This document shows, piece by piece, positions 1 to 10,491 of a DNA stretch of 64,000 nucleotides. Under the pieces are notes generated by a model. It saw only the letters and a program-made list of their open reading frames with translations. It ran no database searches and had not been told where the DNA came from. Each line of letters begins with the position of its first letter. The first letter of the stretch is position 1. The translations under genes and the position numbers were made by a program. Origin of the DNA: Achatina immaculata (Eukaryota > Mollusca > Gastropoda > Stylommatophora > Achatinidae); contig CM019716.1 in the NCBI GenBank assembly GCA_009760885.1, forward strand, positions 8,626,438-8,690,437. The letters run 5' to 3'.

Positions 1-581
1 ATGACTCTGTGAAAACATCCTCACAACATTAGATACAAACCCAGATTGACTCTAAACCACAGCTTTCACACCTTCACAAACCATGCGTAGCATTCCACTC
101 AAATCCCATGCAACACATTATCTGCATGCCTGAACTGAGTGAAAAAGTCTAGGGAAATCACCCTGTTAGCCAGAGTATATAGTCAGAGCCATTAACTTTA
201 CATAACTCTTGCAGGGTTGCACACACTGAAAAACATTTTGTTACATTAAAAACTGCTGTTACTTTTGGAATATACAACAGCTTTTCATGTAGTTCACGGG
301 TGACCAACATCTCATATTCTGTTTATTGACTAACCTCAACAAAAGAAAGTGAGTTTTGTTGGTCTTCAACAGATTGTTAAGATCTCTGGTTCTTTCTTTA
401 ACAAGCCAAGCATGGGGTAAAGAATACAAACTGTACTTCCTTGTCCCTGTTAAAAAGTTTTTGAACAGTTTTATTCAAATTTAAAACATGTTAGTTGACT
501 TTGTGCCACCCTGTATCTTCTGTTATGTCCAGCTTCTTTCCTTATTCACTTACTTCCTGCCTTGTTTTTATTCACTTTCAG
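1..581. other. intronic or flanking sequence, nothing assigned
   Basis: AT-rich sequence before the first recognisable exon. No open frame with protein character, TE signature or RNA gene was seen. Its last 20 bases form the pyrimidine-rich acceptor of the exon that follows. Confidence 0.4.
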
Positions 582-659
582 CAAGGAGAGTTTCCGCTGG
601 AGCTAGTCACATCACACCATGTGCCAGATGCTGTGCGAGATGTGTGCCTTCGATACGTG
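582..659 (+). CDS. ankyrin-repeat host gene, exon a (26 codons)
   Basis: Internal exon. The acceptor is a pyrimidine tract ending TTCACTTTCAG and the donor is GTG|GTAAGG. It is 78 nt, phase 0 at both ends, and reads QGEFPLELVTSHHVPD then AVRDVCLRYV. The helical pattern GEFPLEL...VRDVCL suits an ankyrin-type repeat. The next exon in phase is at 11716, after an 11 kb TE-filled intron. Its codon character and higher G+C contrast with the surrounding DNA. I do not recognise the protein. An ankyrin scaffold or channel is possible, but no catalytic or membrane domain is visible. The exon call is fairly firm and the family assignment rests on the later exons. Confidence 0.6.
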
Positions 660-1459
660 GTAAGGAAGTGAACAAAAACTTATTGCAGGGGGCAGTATGA
701 ATATATAATAGAATGATTAGAATGATTTCTCACTCTGGTATTTGTAATAGAAAATTTTTTTTTGGAATGATTGGTAATAACCAGTTAGGATTCATTCAAA
801 CTAACCAAGCAAACCCACAGAACAGCCATCTGTAACATGTTTCAAAGCACGTTGTCTGCAGTTGTGTAATTAATACTCCCAAAAGGAAATAAATTCAGCA
901 TGTGTTGCAGATATTATTATTTGCCATGCTGGATGGTGTTGGCAGTTATGCTTCTCCATCTTGTGCAGTCCATGATGTTTCTGATTATTTGCATCTTTTT
1001 TTCCAAAACCACATCTCTGTTCCTTCCAGTTTATTTGTCATCTTTTTATTAATTGTCCAAGTTTCACAATCACATAGCAATACTGGTTCTGTATATCACT
1101 GTAATACTCTCTTCCTCGTGTTTAGGGACATCTGCTTTGTTTGTATCTTCTTCATATCATAAAAAAGCTGCCTTTATCTTACCTATTCATGATTTTATTT
1201 CATTTGTGTACTTGCCATCGGCTGTTATTGTTGTGTCACGGTAATTTGGATTTATTTACTTGCATCAATGTCTTCCTGTTTGAAAGGATGTTGCACTTTG
1301 GTATGTTTGTTCTTTTCAATATTACCATTGTTTTTGTCTTGTTGCTCTAGGCTTCTTTTATTGCTCTCTTCAGTAATCTTGTTCATAAGTTTCTGCACAT
1401 TGCTTTCACACTCTGTTATTGTTAAGGTACTGTCATTGTACTAAATAGCTTTGTTATGG
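660..1459. other. intron, T-rich, nothing assigned
   Basis: First part of the 11 kb intron after exon a. It is pyrimidine-rich, and the short open stretches here look like by-products of T-rich sequence. No TE family was recognised. Confidence 0.4.
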
Positions 1460-2151
1460 TTAACTCTTCCCCTGCCATCCTTGCTACTGAGGTCTTCCGG
1501 TTAGTCAAGTTACTGCCATCCTTGTTATAGCGAGGTTTGTTTCATTGCAGTGTAAAACTGGTGTAACTTTTGATTGTACATGATTTATCTGCTCATGTCT
1601 GGTGACCTTTCATAGTTCAGTCCAAAGCGTGGCTAACAACTGAGTGAAATTGATGTTTTAATTGAGAAATTTCAATATTTATTGTGATTTCGGAGACATA
1701 AAGACATGTCCTATGACCAGACCACTGTTCCTGAATGTGCCCCAAGTAGATCTAGACCTATTAAATGGACTGGAGAAGTAGTTAGAAGGTTATTTCAGAC
1801 ATTATTTTAGGGAGAATGCCACCACACGACATTGACAAGATCGGATGAAAATTTAAGTAGACATCGCTGATGGTAAACATTGTACATCTAGGCATTGCCG
1901 ATGGTAAGAAGTACACAATTATCAGCTAAAATCATCACACTACTTCTTTTTTTCCTAAAAAAACTCTTCATTTATGAAATCTTCTTACATTTACAGCTAT
2001 TTTAATACACAATACATACACTTTTAAAATGGAAATACTTTATTACATTCACTTTTCCAACTACACCCCATATACATATCAAGACCTGCGCTTTTTGTGT
2101 GGCACAAATGAGAACGTCCACTTTTGTTGCCTGTGGCATGGGAAGAGTTGG
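1460..2151. mobile_element. piggyBac-like non-autonomous element (MITE), copy 1
   Basis: The left end is TTAACTCTTCCCCTGCC and the right end is GGCATGGGAAGAGTTGG. These are inverted repeats matching at about 15 of 17 positions. The left end carries a TTAA like piggyBac target sites; the right end has TTGG at that place. No transposase is present in about 690 bp. A second copy in the opposite orientation starts at 53682 and matches through most of the length, including the block that reads GTACATCTAGGCATTGCCGA here. The terminal pattern (TTAA, pyrimidine block, TGCC) resembles known piggyBac-like termini. The superfamily call is inference from that pattern. Confidence 0.6.
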
Positions 2152-2191
2152 TACTACCATTGTAGTTCTTTTGGTAACCAAGGAGAATTTA

Positions 2192-2307
2192 GATTGGAAA
2201 AATGAATGTCCTTAAAAATATAATTATTGTAGTTCTGTCTGTCCCATGATTATGGGACAGACAGAACTACAATAATTATATTTATAAGGACATTCATTTT
2301 TCCAATC
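2192..2307. repeat. near-perfect 116-bp palindrome inside RTE-B sequence
   Basis: Two 56-nt arms (2192-2247 and 2252-2307) are reverse complements with a single mismatch around a 4-nt GATT spacer. The right arm continues into RTE family B 3' coding sequence, so the left arm is an inverted duplicate of that element's sequence. In single strand this would form a long hairpin. Confidence 0.85.
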
Positions 2308-2415
2308 ACAACATTTGGCTGTGAGACCTGGACACTTAACAAAATACCTGAGAAATACATAAGTGCCTTTGAATATACTACAAGAATTTAATATTGAAGA
2401 AGTTAGTAAAGAATG
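2252..2415 (+). pseudogene. RTE family B reverse transcriptase C-terminal fragment
   Basis: Conceptual + strand translation gives a GCETWTLNK-like motif followed by KYISAFEYTT and LQEFNIEE. This matches the C-terminal region of family B copies at 4371 and 10837 on the minus strand. It has frame breaks and stops, is short, and has no RT core. Its 5' edge is the fold-back palindrome. Confidence 0.5.
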
Positions 2416-2700
2416 AACAAACTAACTACTTTATTTTCAAAGGGTTAAGAATTGGGCATGCAGCCTGTCTAACATCCTGCCCTTCATCATACAGCTTTCA
2501 CTCAGTCATTCAGCATTTGTTAATGAACATAATAATCATGAAGACACAATTAAATGATTACATAAATAAATAATAAACTTATCTTTTGTCCATATACTCT
2601 ACACTCTGATTTATGCAACAACATGAAATAAAAAAACTTGCATTCTTACATTCATTTAAAACTAATAAATTTATAGAAAGGCAGTATTAAAAAATTATAA
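2416..2700. other. AT-rich sequence, probable 3' UTR of the minus-strand element
   Basis: No coding signal. It lies just 3' of the minus-strand non-LTR reverse transcriptase fragment and probably contains its 3' untranslated region. I could not place the exact end. Confidence 0.3.
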
Positions 2701-3515
2701 AAATCAAGCCATACTTTAAACTGCCTTAGACTATGCTTAGGGAGGCATATAGTCCATATCAAACAGATGTTGACAAAGTTTGAAGTTATAAGAATGAATG
2801 TTACTTATAAGTTTTACATGAGTTGGTAGGGCATTCCAAAGGTGGGCAGCTGAGTAAGAGAAGCTTTTTTTAAACATGTCAAGGCTTGGTTTTGGGAGAA
2901 TACAATTTCTTAAGCGTTGAGCGTGTTTTGGGTTGGATTTGAACAGTGACCACAGATAGGGTGGAGCATTGTGCGATAGAATTTTATGAAATAACTTGAT
3001 CTTGTTGAAAAGAAATCTCTTCTTGAGGGGTAGAATATCAAGATATTTGTCCTTATTTGTAATATATGCTGCATGTTTGTCATCTATAAGCTTTACTGCT
3101 TGTTTTTGAAGTGAGTAAAGTCTTTTCATATTTGACATGGAACAACCATCCCAGACTGTGGAACAGTAATCCAAGTGTGTTTGTATCCGTGATAAGTAGT
3201 ATATTTTTATGGTGTCTGTGTCAAGAAAATGTTTTATTTTAGTAAAGTGGTAAACTTTTTGTGCAATGAGTTTGATTAGATTGTCCACATGATGATTCCA
3301 GCTGAGGTGGTGGTCAATCATGAGACCTAGAGTTTTATGTTCACTAACATTCTCTATCTGTTAAGTTCCGTCATGGAGCTGTAGTGTTGTTTTTGGTGAA
3401 TTTGTTAATTTCTGTCTTGTTGTAATGAGCATGGATTTTGTTTTGCTACTGTTTATTGGCATTCTGTTGTTGTTGCTTTAGTTAATTAGACTGTTTATAA
3501 TTTGGGTCACTTTCA
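2701..3515 (-). pseudogene. non-LTR retrotransposon reverse transcriptase, C-terminal part (CR1/L2/jockey-like)
   Basis: Read on the minus strand, the frame gives MPINSSKTKSMLI, then the LGLMIDHHLSWNHHV motif typical of the RT thumb region, then HLDYCSTVWDG, then a C-terminal segment with AAHLWNALP. These features are known from CR1/L2/Rex-like RTs, which lack RNase H. One in-frame TAA near 3360 breaks the frame. The open part is 2737-3321, about 194 residues. The palm motifs with YADD are missing, so this is only the 3' third. Together with the ORF1-like segment at 3586-4330 on the same strand it looks like one element with its middle deleted. Confidence 0.7.
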
Positions 3516-3585
3516 TGTACAGAAACTTTCTGAATGCTTTTTTTCTTCAATGTTATTTTGACTGAGAGTTTCTGACCACATCAAA

Positions 3586-4335
3586 TCAATAAGACATTTC
3601 ATGCTTTGGTTTTCCTCTCTGAAAGTCATGATTTCTCTCTTGAGACTCATTTTCGCTGCTGAAAGACTGTTTTATTTCAGCAGCCGTGTCTTTGATGAGG
3701 GTCATTACCAACTCCTTGACAGCATTTATTACTTCTTGGCTAAAAGGAATTGATGGTCTTTCACCATAAGTTGAAGTTTCCAGAGAACTTCGATCATCAA
3801 AGGATTCTGGACAACTGTGGTTTGTGATGCACATGATAGCAGTAGGTAGGCCAGGAGATTTGGTATCTTGTGATTCCAGCACAAGAGGATTTACATGCTG
3901 CCCTGTGTGGTCATTGGTATGTGTAGATATGTAGTCTGATACGACTGCTTCCACATATTCGGTGACATGATTGTTCAGCTGGTTTGAATTTAGCACCGTG
4001 TTCTCTAGACAAGCTTCTAGTACGTCAAGTATGTTGCCCTGACAGTCACCTACTGCTAGAAGAGTGTCTTGTGCATGACGCAGGTTAGCTGCTGTTTCTT
4101 ACCTGTGGTTGACTTCTGTAAAAGACTGAATTCATCAGACAACCAGGAATCAACAGCTTCAGCTGTACCTTGTATCAACACTTTGTTTTTTGTGTGGTAT
4201 AAATGAATGGTAAGGCCTTGTGCTTTTATTATGTTTTCTACATTTGCGCCATCTTTGTCTGTCTGTTTTTCATTTTGAGTGTGATACCACTAACCAGGGC
4301 TTGCTTTATACTCTCATATTGAAGAGTATTGTGAA
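3586..4335 (-). pseudogene. possible ORF1-like protein of the same minus-strand retrotransposon, frameshifted
   Basis: Reading the minus strand upstream of 3586 gives coding-like text through three frames. Segments run from YESIKQALVSGITLK, through ANVENIIKAQGLTIHLYHT and KNKVLIQGTAEAVDSWLSDE, then a helical stretch with RHAQDTLLAVGDCQGN, to a 136-residue open tail. Two frame changes and one stop near 4100 separate the pieces. The 'IHLYHT..KVLIQGT' pattern resembles a module I associate with ORF1-like proteins of invertebrate retroelements, and the following helices look coiled-coil-like. Its location upstream of an RT fragment on the same strand supports ORF1. A decayed host retrocopy is the main alternative. 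Confidence 0.4.
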
Positions 4336-4359
4336 AGGAGATGATAACACATTGTCCCT

Positions 4360-4749
4360 CATTCATTCATTCATTCATTCATTTGCATGTCCCTTGCGGA
4401 ACTTTGCCTCCCTAACAGCACTCCTGTAGGCCTCTTGGTTGTGAGCAAGATGGCCTGCTGCTGATGCATCCTTTTGCAGATCATCAACAATGTCTTGATG
4501 TCATCTTTGCCTTGGTCTTCCTCTCTTTCATTTTCCCTTATGTACCCTTCCAAGACGGTCTTCTCTAGATTATCATGACGTTTAATGTGTCCAAAATATT
4601 TAAGTTTTCTCTCTTTAATCCTCTTTACTAGCCAGCCTTCTTCAATATTAAGTTCTTGTAGTATAGATATATTTGTTCTTTTTTGTGTCCATGGTATTTG
4701 AAGAACTCTTCTGTAGCATTTACATTCAAAGGCATTTATGCCCCTCATT
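4360..4749 (-). mobile_element. RTE family B, 5'-truncated copy
   Basis: Minus-strand C-terminus with INAFECKCYRRVLQIPWT, ERKLKYFGHIKRHDNLEK and RPTGVLLGRQSSARDMQMNE, the usual tail of CFDP2-like RTE polyproteins. The open frame is 4371-4748. The 3' end is a (TGAA)n tail, visible as CATTCATTCATTC on the + strand at 4360-4382. CCCTCATT flanks both sides, left within ACATTGTCCCTCATT and right as CCCCTCATTAGAC. The element therefore sits in or at the start of the 47-bp minisatellite that follows. Confidence 0.8.
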
Positions 4750-5158
4750 AGACTTCTTTATTGTGACCCCGGGCTGGTAACACATTGTCTCTCTTTAGAC
4801 ATCTTTATTGTGACCCCTGGCTGGTAACACATTGTCCCTCATTAGACTTCTTTATTGTGACCCCTGGCTGGTAACACATTGTCCCTCATTAGACTTCTTT
4901 ATTGTGAACCCAGGCTGGTAACACATTGTCCCTCATTAGACTTCTTTATTGTGACCCCATTCTGGTAGCACATTGTCCCTCATTAGACTTCTTTATTGTG
5001 ACCCCGGGCTGGTAACACATTGTCCCTCATTAGACTTCTTTATTGTGACCCCTGGCTGGTAACACATTGTCCCTCATTAGACATCTTTATTGTCACCCTG
5101 GGCTAGTAACATATTGTCCCTCATTAGACTTCTTTATTGTCACCCCGGGTTGGTTGCT
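4750..5158. repeat. 47-bp minisatellite, about 8.7 copies
   Basis: Tandem units of the type GACTTCTTTATTGTGACCCC then TGGCTGGTAACACATTGTCC and CTCATTA. Copies differ by a few substitutions (CCCGGG, CCTGG, CCATTC). A partial unit is also present at 4340-4360, on the other side of the RTE-B copy, so the retrotransposon lies inside the array or at its edge. Confidence 0.9.
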
Positions 5159-5599
5159 GCACCCTCAAGTTTAGCTGTGAGGGCCTTCTTTTTATTAAGT
5201 GTGTAGTTTTCAGCTGTCATGGACTGTAGTCCATCACAGCGACTACACAGCCTCGTAAACTCACATAGGTGTTCTTCTTCACATGTTATGATTTTATGTA
5301 TATGTACTTACAACAGGGGAGCAATAGTTTGCCGCGCCCATTGTCTGATACTGACTTTGTTTAATCAACAGATTAACTAGGCCAGGTCACGCTTCACCAC
5401 GTGTGCGAAACATTGAAAATAGGTGATTAATAAGAGATGAATATAACTTACAATATTTCTGAAATTATCCCAGAAAAAAAACCACAATTTATATTTCTCA
5501 CATATTTCATCATAATCACAATCACAAGATGAATACATTGATGTAAGTTTCAATATACGTTTCCTTGCAGAACCAAATAGAACATCTGAGAATCCGGAG
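5159..5599. other. unassigned intronic sequence
   Basis: No TE or exon was supported. A stretch at 5317-5366 after a CAACAG acceptor looks briefly exon-like but has no donor in frame. Confidence 0.35.
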
Positions 5600-6115
5600 C
5601 TGGCAAAATCATGTCCTCATGGTAGAAATCACTAGATAGATTAAAAAGAAGATTAAACAGAGAAAAGTGTATTATTTCAGACATATTAAATGTCATGAGA
5701 GTTTGGAGAAGATAGCATTAGAAGGGTACATAATGATTCGGACATTTGATACAACCACCAGCATGTGCATACAACTCGAAAACAGGATATAGAATGACCA
5801 AGGAGAAAGTGGATAGATGGGGTGAAAGACACACTGAGAAAACATAATGTGACAACTCAGTCATATCACCTTGCTCCAGGCTGATGTCTGAAACTCCCTG
5901 TGATGCTAATGCCATAACCAGGCTAATAAGAAGAAGAAGAACAGAATGGAAAGAGGAAGAGAGGAAGACCAAAGTGAAGATGGCAACAAAACATTGTTGA
6001 TTTGTGCATCAGCAACAGGACATCTTGCTTACAAGAAGGAGACCTTCAAGAGGGCTGTTAAGGAGGCATAGTTCTGCAAGAGATATGCTATTGAATGAAT
6101 ATATGAATGAAAGCA
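5600..6115 (+). pseudogene. RTE family B C-terminal fragment, decayed
   Basis: The + strand conceptual text carries the family B pattern in several frames (HIKCHESLEKIALEGYI-like, then GRKRGRPK, then the GCTGTTAAGGAGGCATAGTT block). A tail of ATGAATATATGAATGAA follows. Stops and shifts are frequent and no open frame is left. Confidence 0.6.
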
Positions 6116-6366
6116 GATTATATATGCAACAAATACGATGTTACAATTTAAACTGAAGTTTACTGATCAGACAAGGGCAAATTGCCTGAAACGTTAATTT
6201 GGACATCAGCTTCACATGCTGACCTGAATTGTACTCAGCAGAGCATAGAAAAGCGACTTTAGTCAAAACAGCATTTTTGACAATAACTCAACACAGGCTT
6301 ATGAGAATCCTGTGAAACTCACTGAACACAAAACTCACTGACCATGTTATTGAATACCTATAAAAG

Positions 6367-6498
6367 ATTGACACCCCTTGAATCAATTCATTTGAAAATT
6401 CAATGCGCAAGTATGGGTCATCTCACTACAGAATTGACACTCCTTGAATCAATTCATTTGAAAATTCAATGCGCAAGTATGGGTCATCTCACTACAGA
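6367..6498. repeat. 66-bp direct tandem duplication at the Tc1 5' end
   Basis: Two adjacent copies (6367-6432, 6433-6498) share the CATTTGAAAATTCAATGCGC block and end with GGGTCATCTCACTACAGAA. They cover the leader and first codons (MGHLTTE) of the Tc1 transposase that follows. They differ by about one substitution. Confidence 0.85.
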
Positions 6499-7195
6499 AC
6501 AACTCATCATCATTGGATGTTTACAGACTGGACATCACAAAGTGTAGTGGCCAGACAATTTAATGTGGTTAGAATCACCATTAGTCGCCGATGGAGATGA
6601 TTTCAAGAAACTGACTCAGTCGCAGACCGGCCGCATGGTGGAAGACCCATAGCCACAACTTCTGCTGAAGACCACTTCATGCATCTGCATCACCTCAGGA
6701 ATTGATTTGCGTCTGTGTCCTCAATAGTCCAGTCAATGACATCAGCTCATTGAATTTCAGATGAAACAGCCAGGAACCAAGTCTTTGGGCTAGAAGACCT
6801 TACAGAGGTCCTGTTATTATGGACTAGCACAGCCAGAACCGACTGCAGCAGGCGAACCAGCATCATCAGTTGACCTTTGTGAATTATTGGAGAAGGGTTT
6901 GGTTTAGTGATGAATAATTCTTTCTGCTCCAGTGACACAATTAGACGGAGAAGAGTTTACCACAGAGTTCATGAGTGCTACGCCCAGAACTGCGTGGATG
7001 AGGCTTCTCCACATGGTGATGGAGGTGTACTGGTGTGGGGACGATCAACTTCATGGAAAAAAGTGACCTGGTGCAAAATGAAGGACTCCTGAGTGCCCAC
7101 AGATACATCACTGAAATTCTTCATCCTCACATCCTTCCACTTCTGGCTTCATCAGGGTCAATTTTTCAGCACATGAACACTTATGGGATGAACTC
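6479..7195 (+). pseudogene. Tc1-like transposase, broken and 3'-truncated
   Basis: It starts MGHLTTEQLIIIGCLQTGHH. There follow, across frame changes, an HTH linker with ADRPHGGRP and TTSAEDHF, the YHRVHECYAQNCVDE segment, GGGVLVWG, and RYITEILHPHILPLLASS. These are typical of the Tc1 DDE fold. The third catalytic block (SPDLNPIEH) is absent because the copy ends at a GT microsatellite. At least three frameshifts are needed, so it is not functional. Confidence 0.8.
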
Positions 7196-7202
7196 AACAA
7201 AC

Positions 7203-7290
7203 AAGTCCTCCAGCGAGACATATATGTGTGTGTGTGTGTGCGTGTGTGTGTGTGTGTGGGGTGGGTGGGTGTGGGGGTGGGGGGGAAATG
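7203..7290. repeat. GT/G-rich microsatellite
   Basis: A run of TG dinucleotides with one C interruption passes into GGGTGGGTGTGGGGGTGG. It ends the Tc1 remnant. Confidence 0.95.
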
Positions 7291-7503
7291 CAGCAGTAAA
7301 TCACTTTACTGCATTTTTTTCATTCATGCCACAGACATTTTAAGGTTAATATTCCAGCCAATTCTATTCTTCTACTGTAGCCACTAGAAGACTTTGATAG
7401 CTTCCTTTCCTAGGCATACCTAGTGAGCACTCTTGTCCTCGCATTGTTCTCTATTCTTTCTGAACCTTCCTTCATCCACCTCTACCTGTATTGTTTACTC
7501 ATT
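7291..7503. other. unassigned short spacer
   Basis: No recognised feature between the Tc1/GT tract and the mariner. Confidence 0.3.
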
Positions 7504-7505
7504 TA

Positions 7506-8815
7506 CAAGGTCAGACAATTAAAAGTAATGAGACTGATTTTATTATGGCCAAGACAAAAATGTCATCTGTGAAGCACAGCATGGAATCCAAAGAAGCAAC
7601 CTTCATCTATAATCTGGCAACTTTTCAGCACTGCCTGATAACCAGATGACAAATGAGCCGCCATTTTGTTGACTTAGTCAGAGGTGCATTGTTACATAAT
7701 AAGCTTGGAGCAAAAAGCTAACATTAAATTCTGTTTAAAACTCGGAAAAAGTGCCACTGAGGCAGTTGAATTGATGCGACAAGTTTATGGGGATAATTGT
7801 TTATCTCATGTAAAGATATTCAGATGGTATTCATGATTCAAAATTGATGTAGAAAGAATTACAAATACAACTAGACATGACGCCCAATTTCTGTTCGTAA
7901 TGAGGAACTCATTACAAAAGTCAGAGAATGGATACAAGAAGATCATTGTTTGACTGTGAGGATGAGGGCAGATGAATTTGGTGTTAACTGAGAGACCATT
8001 TGTAAAATTTTAGTGGAAGATTTGGGCAAGAAAAAAGTTGCTTGCCAGTTTCTACCACATTCATTGTCTGATGACCAAAAACATCAGCAGTTGAGTATGT
8101 AAAAGACATCATCAAAACCTGTCACAGAAATAAACATTTCTTAAATCTGATTGTTGCAGAGGATGAAACATGGATTTTCCTCTATGATCCCACAACTAAA
8201 TGTCAAAGTTCTCAATGGAAGTTATCATCATCACCAAAAGGAAAAAAATTTCATCTTCAAAAGTTGAAAGTGAAGACAATGTTGGTGTGCTTCTATGACG
8301 GCAAAGGAGTTATTCACAAAGAATTTATTCCAGAGGGACAGACTGTCACTCCCAAAGTTTATTTAAGTATTTTGAAACGCCTGTTGAAAAGGATTCTCCA
8401 AGTCCAACCCGAGTATTCAACACCTGGCAGTTTTTTCCTTCTTCATGATAATGAACCAGCTCACTGGGCAGTAGTTGTACAGGAATTTTTGGCCCCAAAA
8501 ACAAGTGTGTGTTCTCAATCATCCACTCTGTTCCCAAGATTTGTCTCCCTGCAATTATTTTTTATTCCCAGAGTTAAAGTTACCATTGAAAGGACGCTTC
8601 TTTGACGATACTGATGACATCCAAAGGGCCGTAACATTGAGTTTAAGGGCCATACCAACAGAAGAACTGCAGAGGTCATTCCAGTGTTTGTTAGATCATG
8701 CCACTTGCTGTATCAGTGCACAAGGGGCTTACTTTTAATAAAATACAGGTTATATCTTCAACTGTTTATTTTATTTCGTATGTAATTAGTCTCATTACTT
8801 AATTGTCGGATCTTG
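7506..8815 (+). mobile_element. mariner (DD34D), subfamily 1, copy 1, defective
   Basis: Inverted terminal repeats CAAGGTCAGACAATTAAAAG and the complement of CTTAATTGTCGGATCTTG are flanked by TA on both sides (7504-7505, 8816-8817). The length of about 1310 bp is normal. The transposase is readable through several frames: EQKANIKFCFKLGKSATEA at the start, EDLGKKKVACQF, then EDETWIFLYDP (first Asp), LLHDNEPAHWAVVV (second Asp) and CSQDLSPCNYF (third Asp). Stops and frameshifts make it inactive. A second copy lies inverted at 15179-16497, so the pair could fold or recombine. Confidence 0.92.
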
Positions 8816-8817
8816 TA

Positions 8818-9673
8818 TATCATCTACCCATCTGAGTAGCTTTTGTTTAGGCCATAGGTATCTGGTGGGAGCAACCTGGGACATAAGGTCATGTTGTTTA
8901 CCATACAGTATGTTTTGTCATCCTCTCTTTACCTCATTTATCAACCAATCACCTGCTGCCACTTTGTCTGTCAGGGCACATTTTGTGCCTTTCTTTCTCA
9001 CAAGTGTGTACACACAAAAAAAGCGTTTATTTTTTCATCTATTTTTCATGTTTTTATCTGTTATGTCATTTTTGTACGTGTTCCTTGAAAAAAGGCTATT
9101 GCCCAAATATTGGATTGTTATATGTTCTTCATTTATTTTCTGCCATTCTTGTCTCTGCCCACTTTCCTCTCTCTCTTTTTTGTAAAACTGAACCATAAAC
9201 TTCTATCTGGTACATTACAAGGACTAGTGATGATGGTAGCCTTGCGGTAAGCCTAGAGTGACCGTTGTCAGTTCTGATGTCCACTTGCCGCACTGTGTTG
9301 GAATGTGTATTTGGGAAAGATATTGATGCTTATATGAAGACCTGTAGATTGTTACCAGTCTGATCTGTTGGCAGGAAAAAAGGGGTGAATGAGGGTGTCA
9401 GGAATGAGAGGAATGCAATGAGATAAAGATGGACAGAAAAATGAATGTAGTTGGAGTGAAGAACCTATAGTATAAGTGCCTGATGAGGATAGGATAGATG
9501 AGAATACTTAGTACGGAGGATTTATTGTAGTAAGATTATGACTGGAGAAGAGAATGTTATGTAAAACTGAATTTTTAAATTAATATGTGCAGTTCCAGTC
9601 TAAATTTGTATATAAAGTAGCTTTAGAGGTCTTCTGTCATTAGTGACATTAGTTGATGACTTTCACTTGGAAG
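8818..9673. other. unassigned intronic sequence, T-rich
   Basis: Pyrimidine-rich stretches around 8890-9190 open long frames in several phases without protein character. 9200-9660 is unique-looking. No TE or exon is supported. Confidence 0.35.
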
Positions 9674-10470
9674 TCAGACTTCTGTGATTATGGCCATCTT
9701 GGATATATATAGCATATATAGAGCTGTCCTGAATGCAGTGAAGCCAGAGTCTGAATTTTGAACTTTGAACCTTTGCTTGAAAGCATTCTGGAAGATATCA
9801 TGAAAGTGTTTCTGTCTGTGGTCACCTAGTCTCAGGCTGCTTTCTGCACTATAAATTTTGCACACAGTAACATATATTGCAAGAAATGCGTGGAGTGTGA
9901 GCATAATTTTGGCAAAAGTAATTGGTTTCATTTCTCAGAATATGGGGCATTTGACCCGGTGGTGGTAGCTGTACTTTCTAGTTCTATAATAGGTGGGTTC
10001 TCTAGGCAGCTATAGAAGAGATTATCTTTTCAGGTTTGGTTCCCATTTGTAGACTAATAGAAGTAGCTCAGAGAAGATGTCACAAGTGCCAGGGTCAAGC
10101 TGTAGCAGTGATAGATGACAGCAGAAAATTGTATTAACCATTTTGCCGTGGGGATAGAATGGAAGCACTAATTTAATCTGGGCAGATAAACTGGCTGCCT
10201 TTTTTCCTGAAAGTTTCTTCATGGTTCACTTTCTGGATCCAGTTGAAGATTTTCCAGAGGTCTCTTTTGAGGATAGTTGGGATGATGAAAAAATTCTAAT
10301 AATTTATAGGATTGGTCTGCAACGTCAGAGTCATCCTGACATAAACCGTATAATCTAGTGCTGCAAATGAAAAGATGAAAGAAGGTGAGGAAGATAAGAG
10401 GCAGCATGTTATAACAGTTTATGAAAGCAGAAAATACATAGATATTAACAAGCATAATCATCTGAATTTG
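9674..10470 (-). pseudogene. unidentified protein-like sequence, three frames
   Basis: Minus-strand text is unusually protein-like: LYGLCQDDSDVADQSYKLLE (10219-10461), then in another frame KLVLPFYPHGKMVNTIFC and TCDIFSELLLLVYKWEPN (10022-10222), then RLGDHRQKHFHDIFQNAFK (9674-9931). Frames change between blocks and stops separate them, as expected for a decayed gene or unrecognised TE. A TTTCATTTGCAG acceptor-like site precedes the first block, so one or more could be minus-strand exons. I cannot name a family. Confidence 0.25.
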
Positions 10471-10491
10471 TGGTTCCAGTAGTTTGGAAGA

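Noticed and set aside
4750..5158. Regular direct repeats considered as a CRISPR-like array
   Set aside because: Units are contiguous with no unique spacers, no cas genes are present, and the context is a eukaryotic intron. The same applies to the other arrays.
5317..5366. CAACAG acceptor followed by a short GC-richer open stretch
   Set aside because: It runs into a stop with no donor in frame, and there is no similarity to the ankyrin exons.
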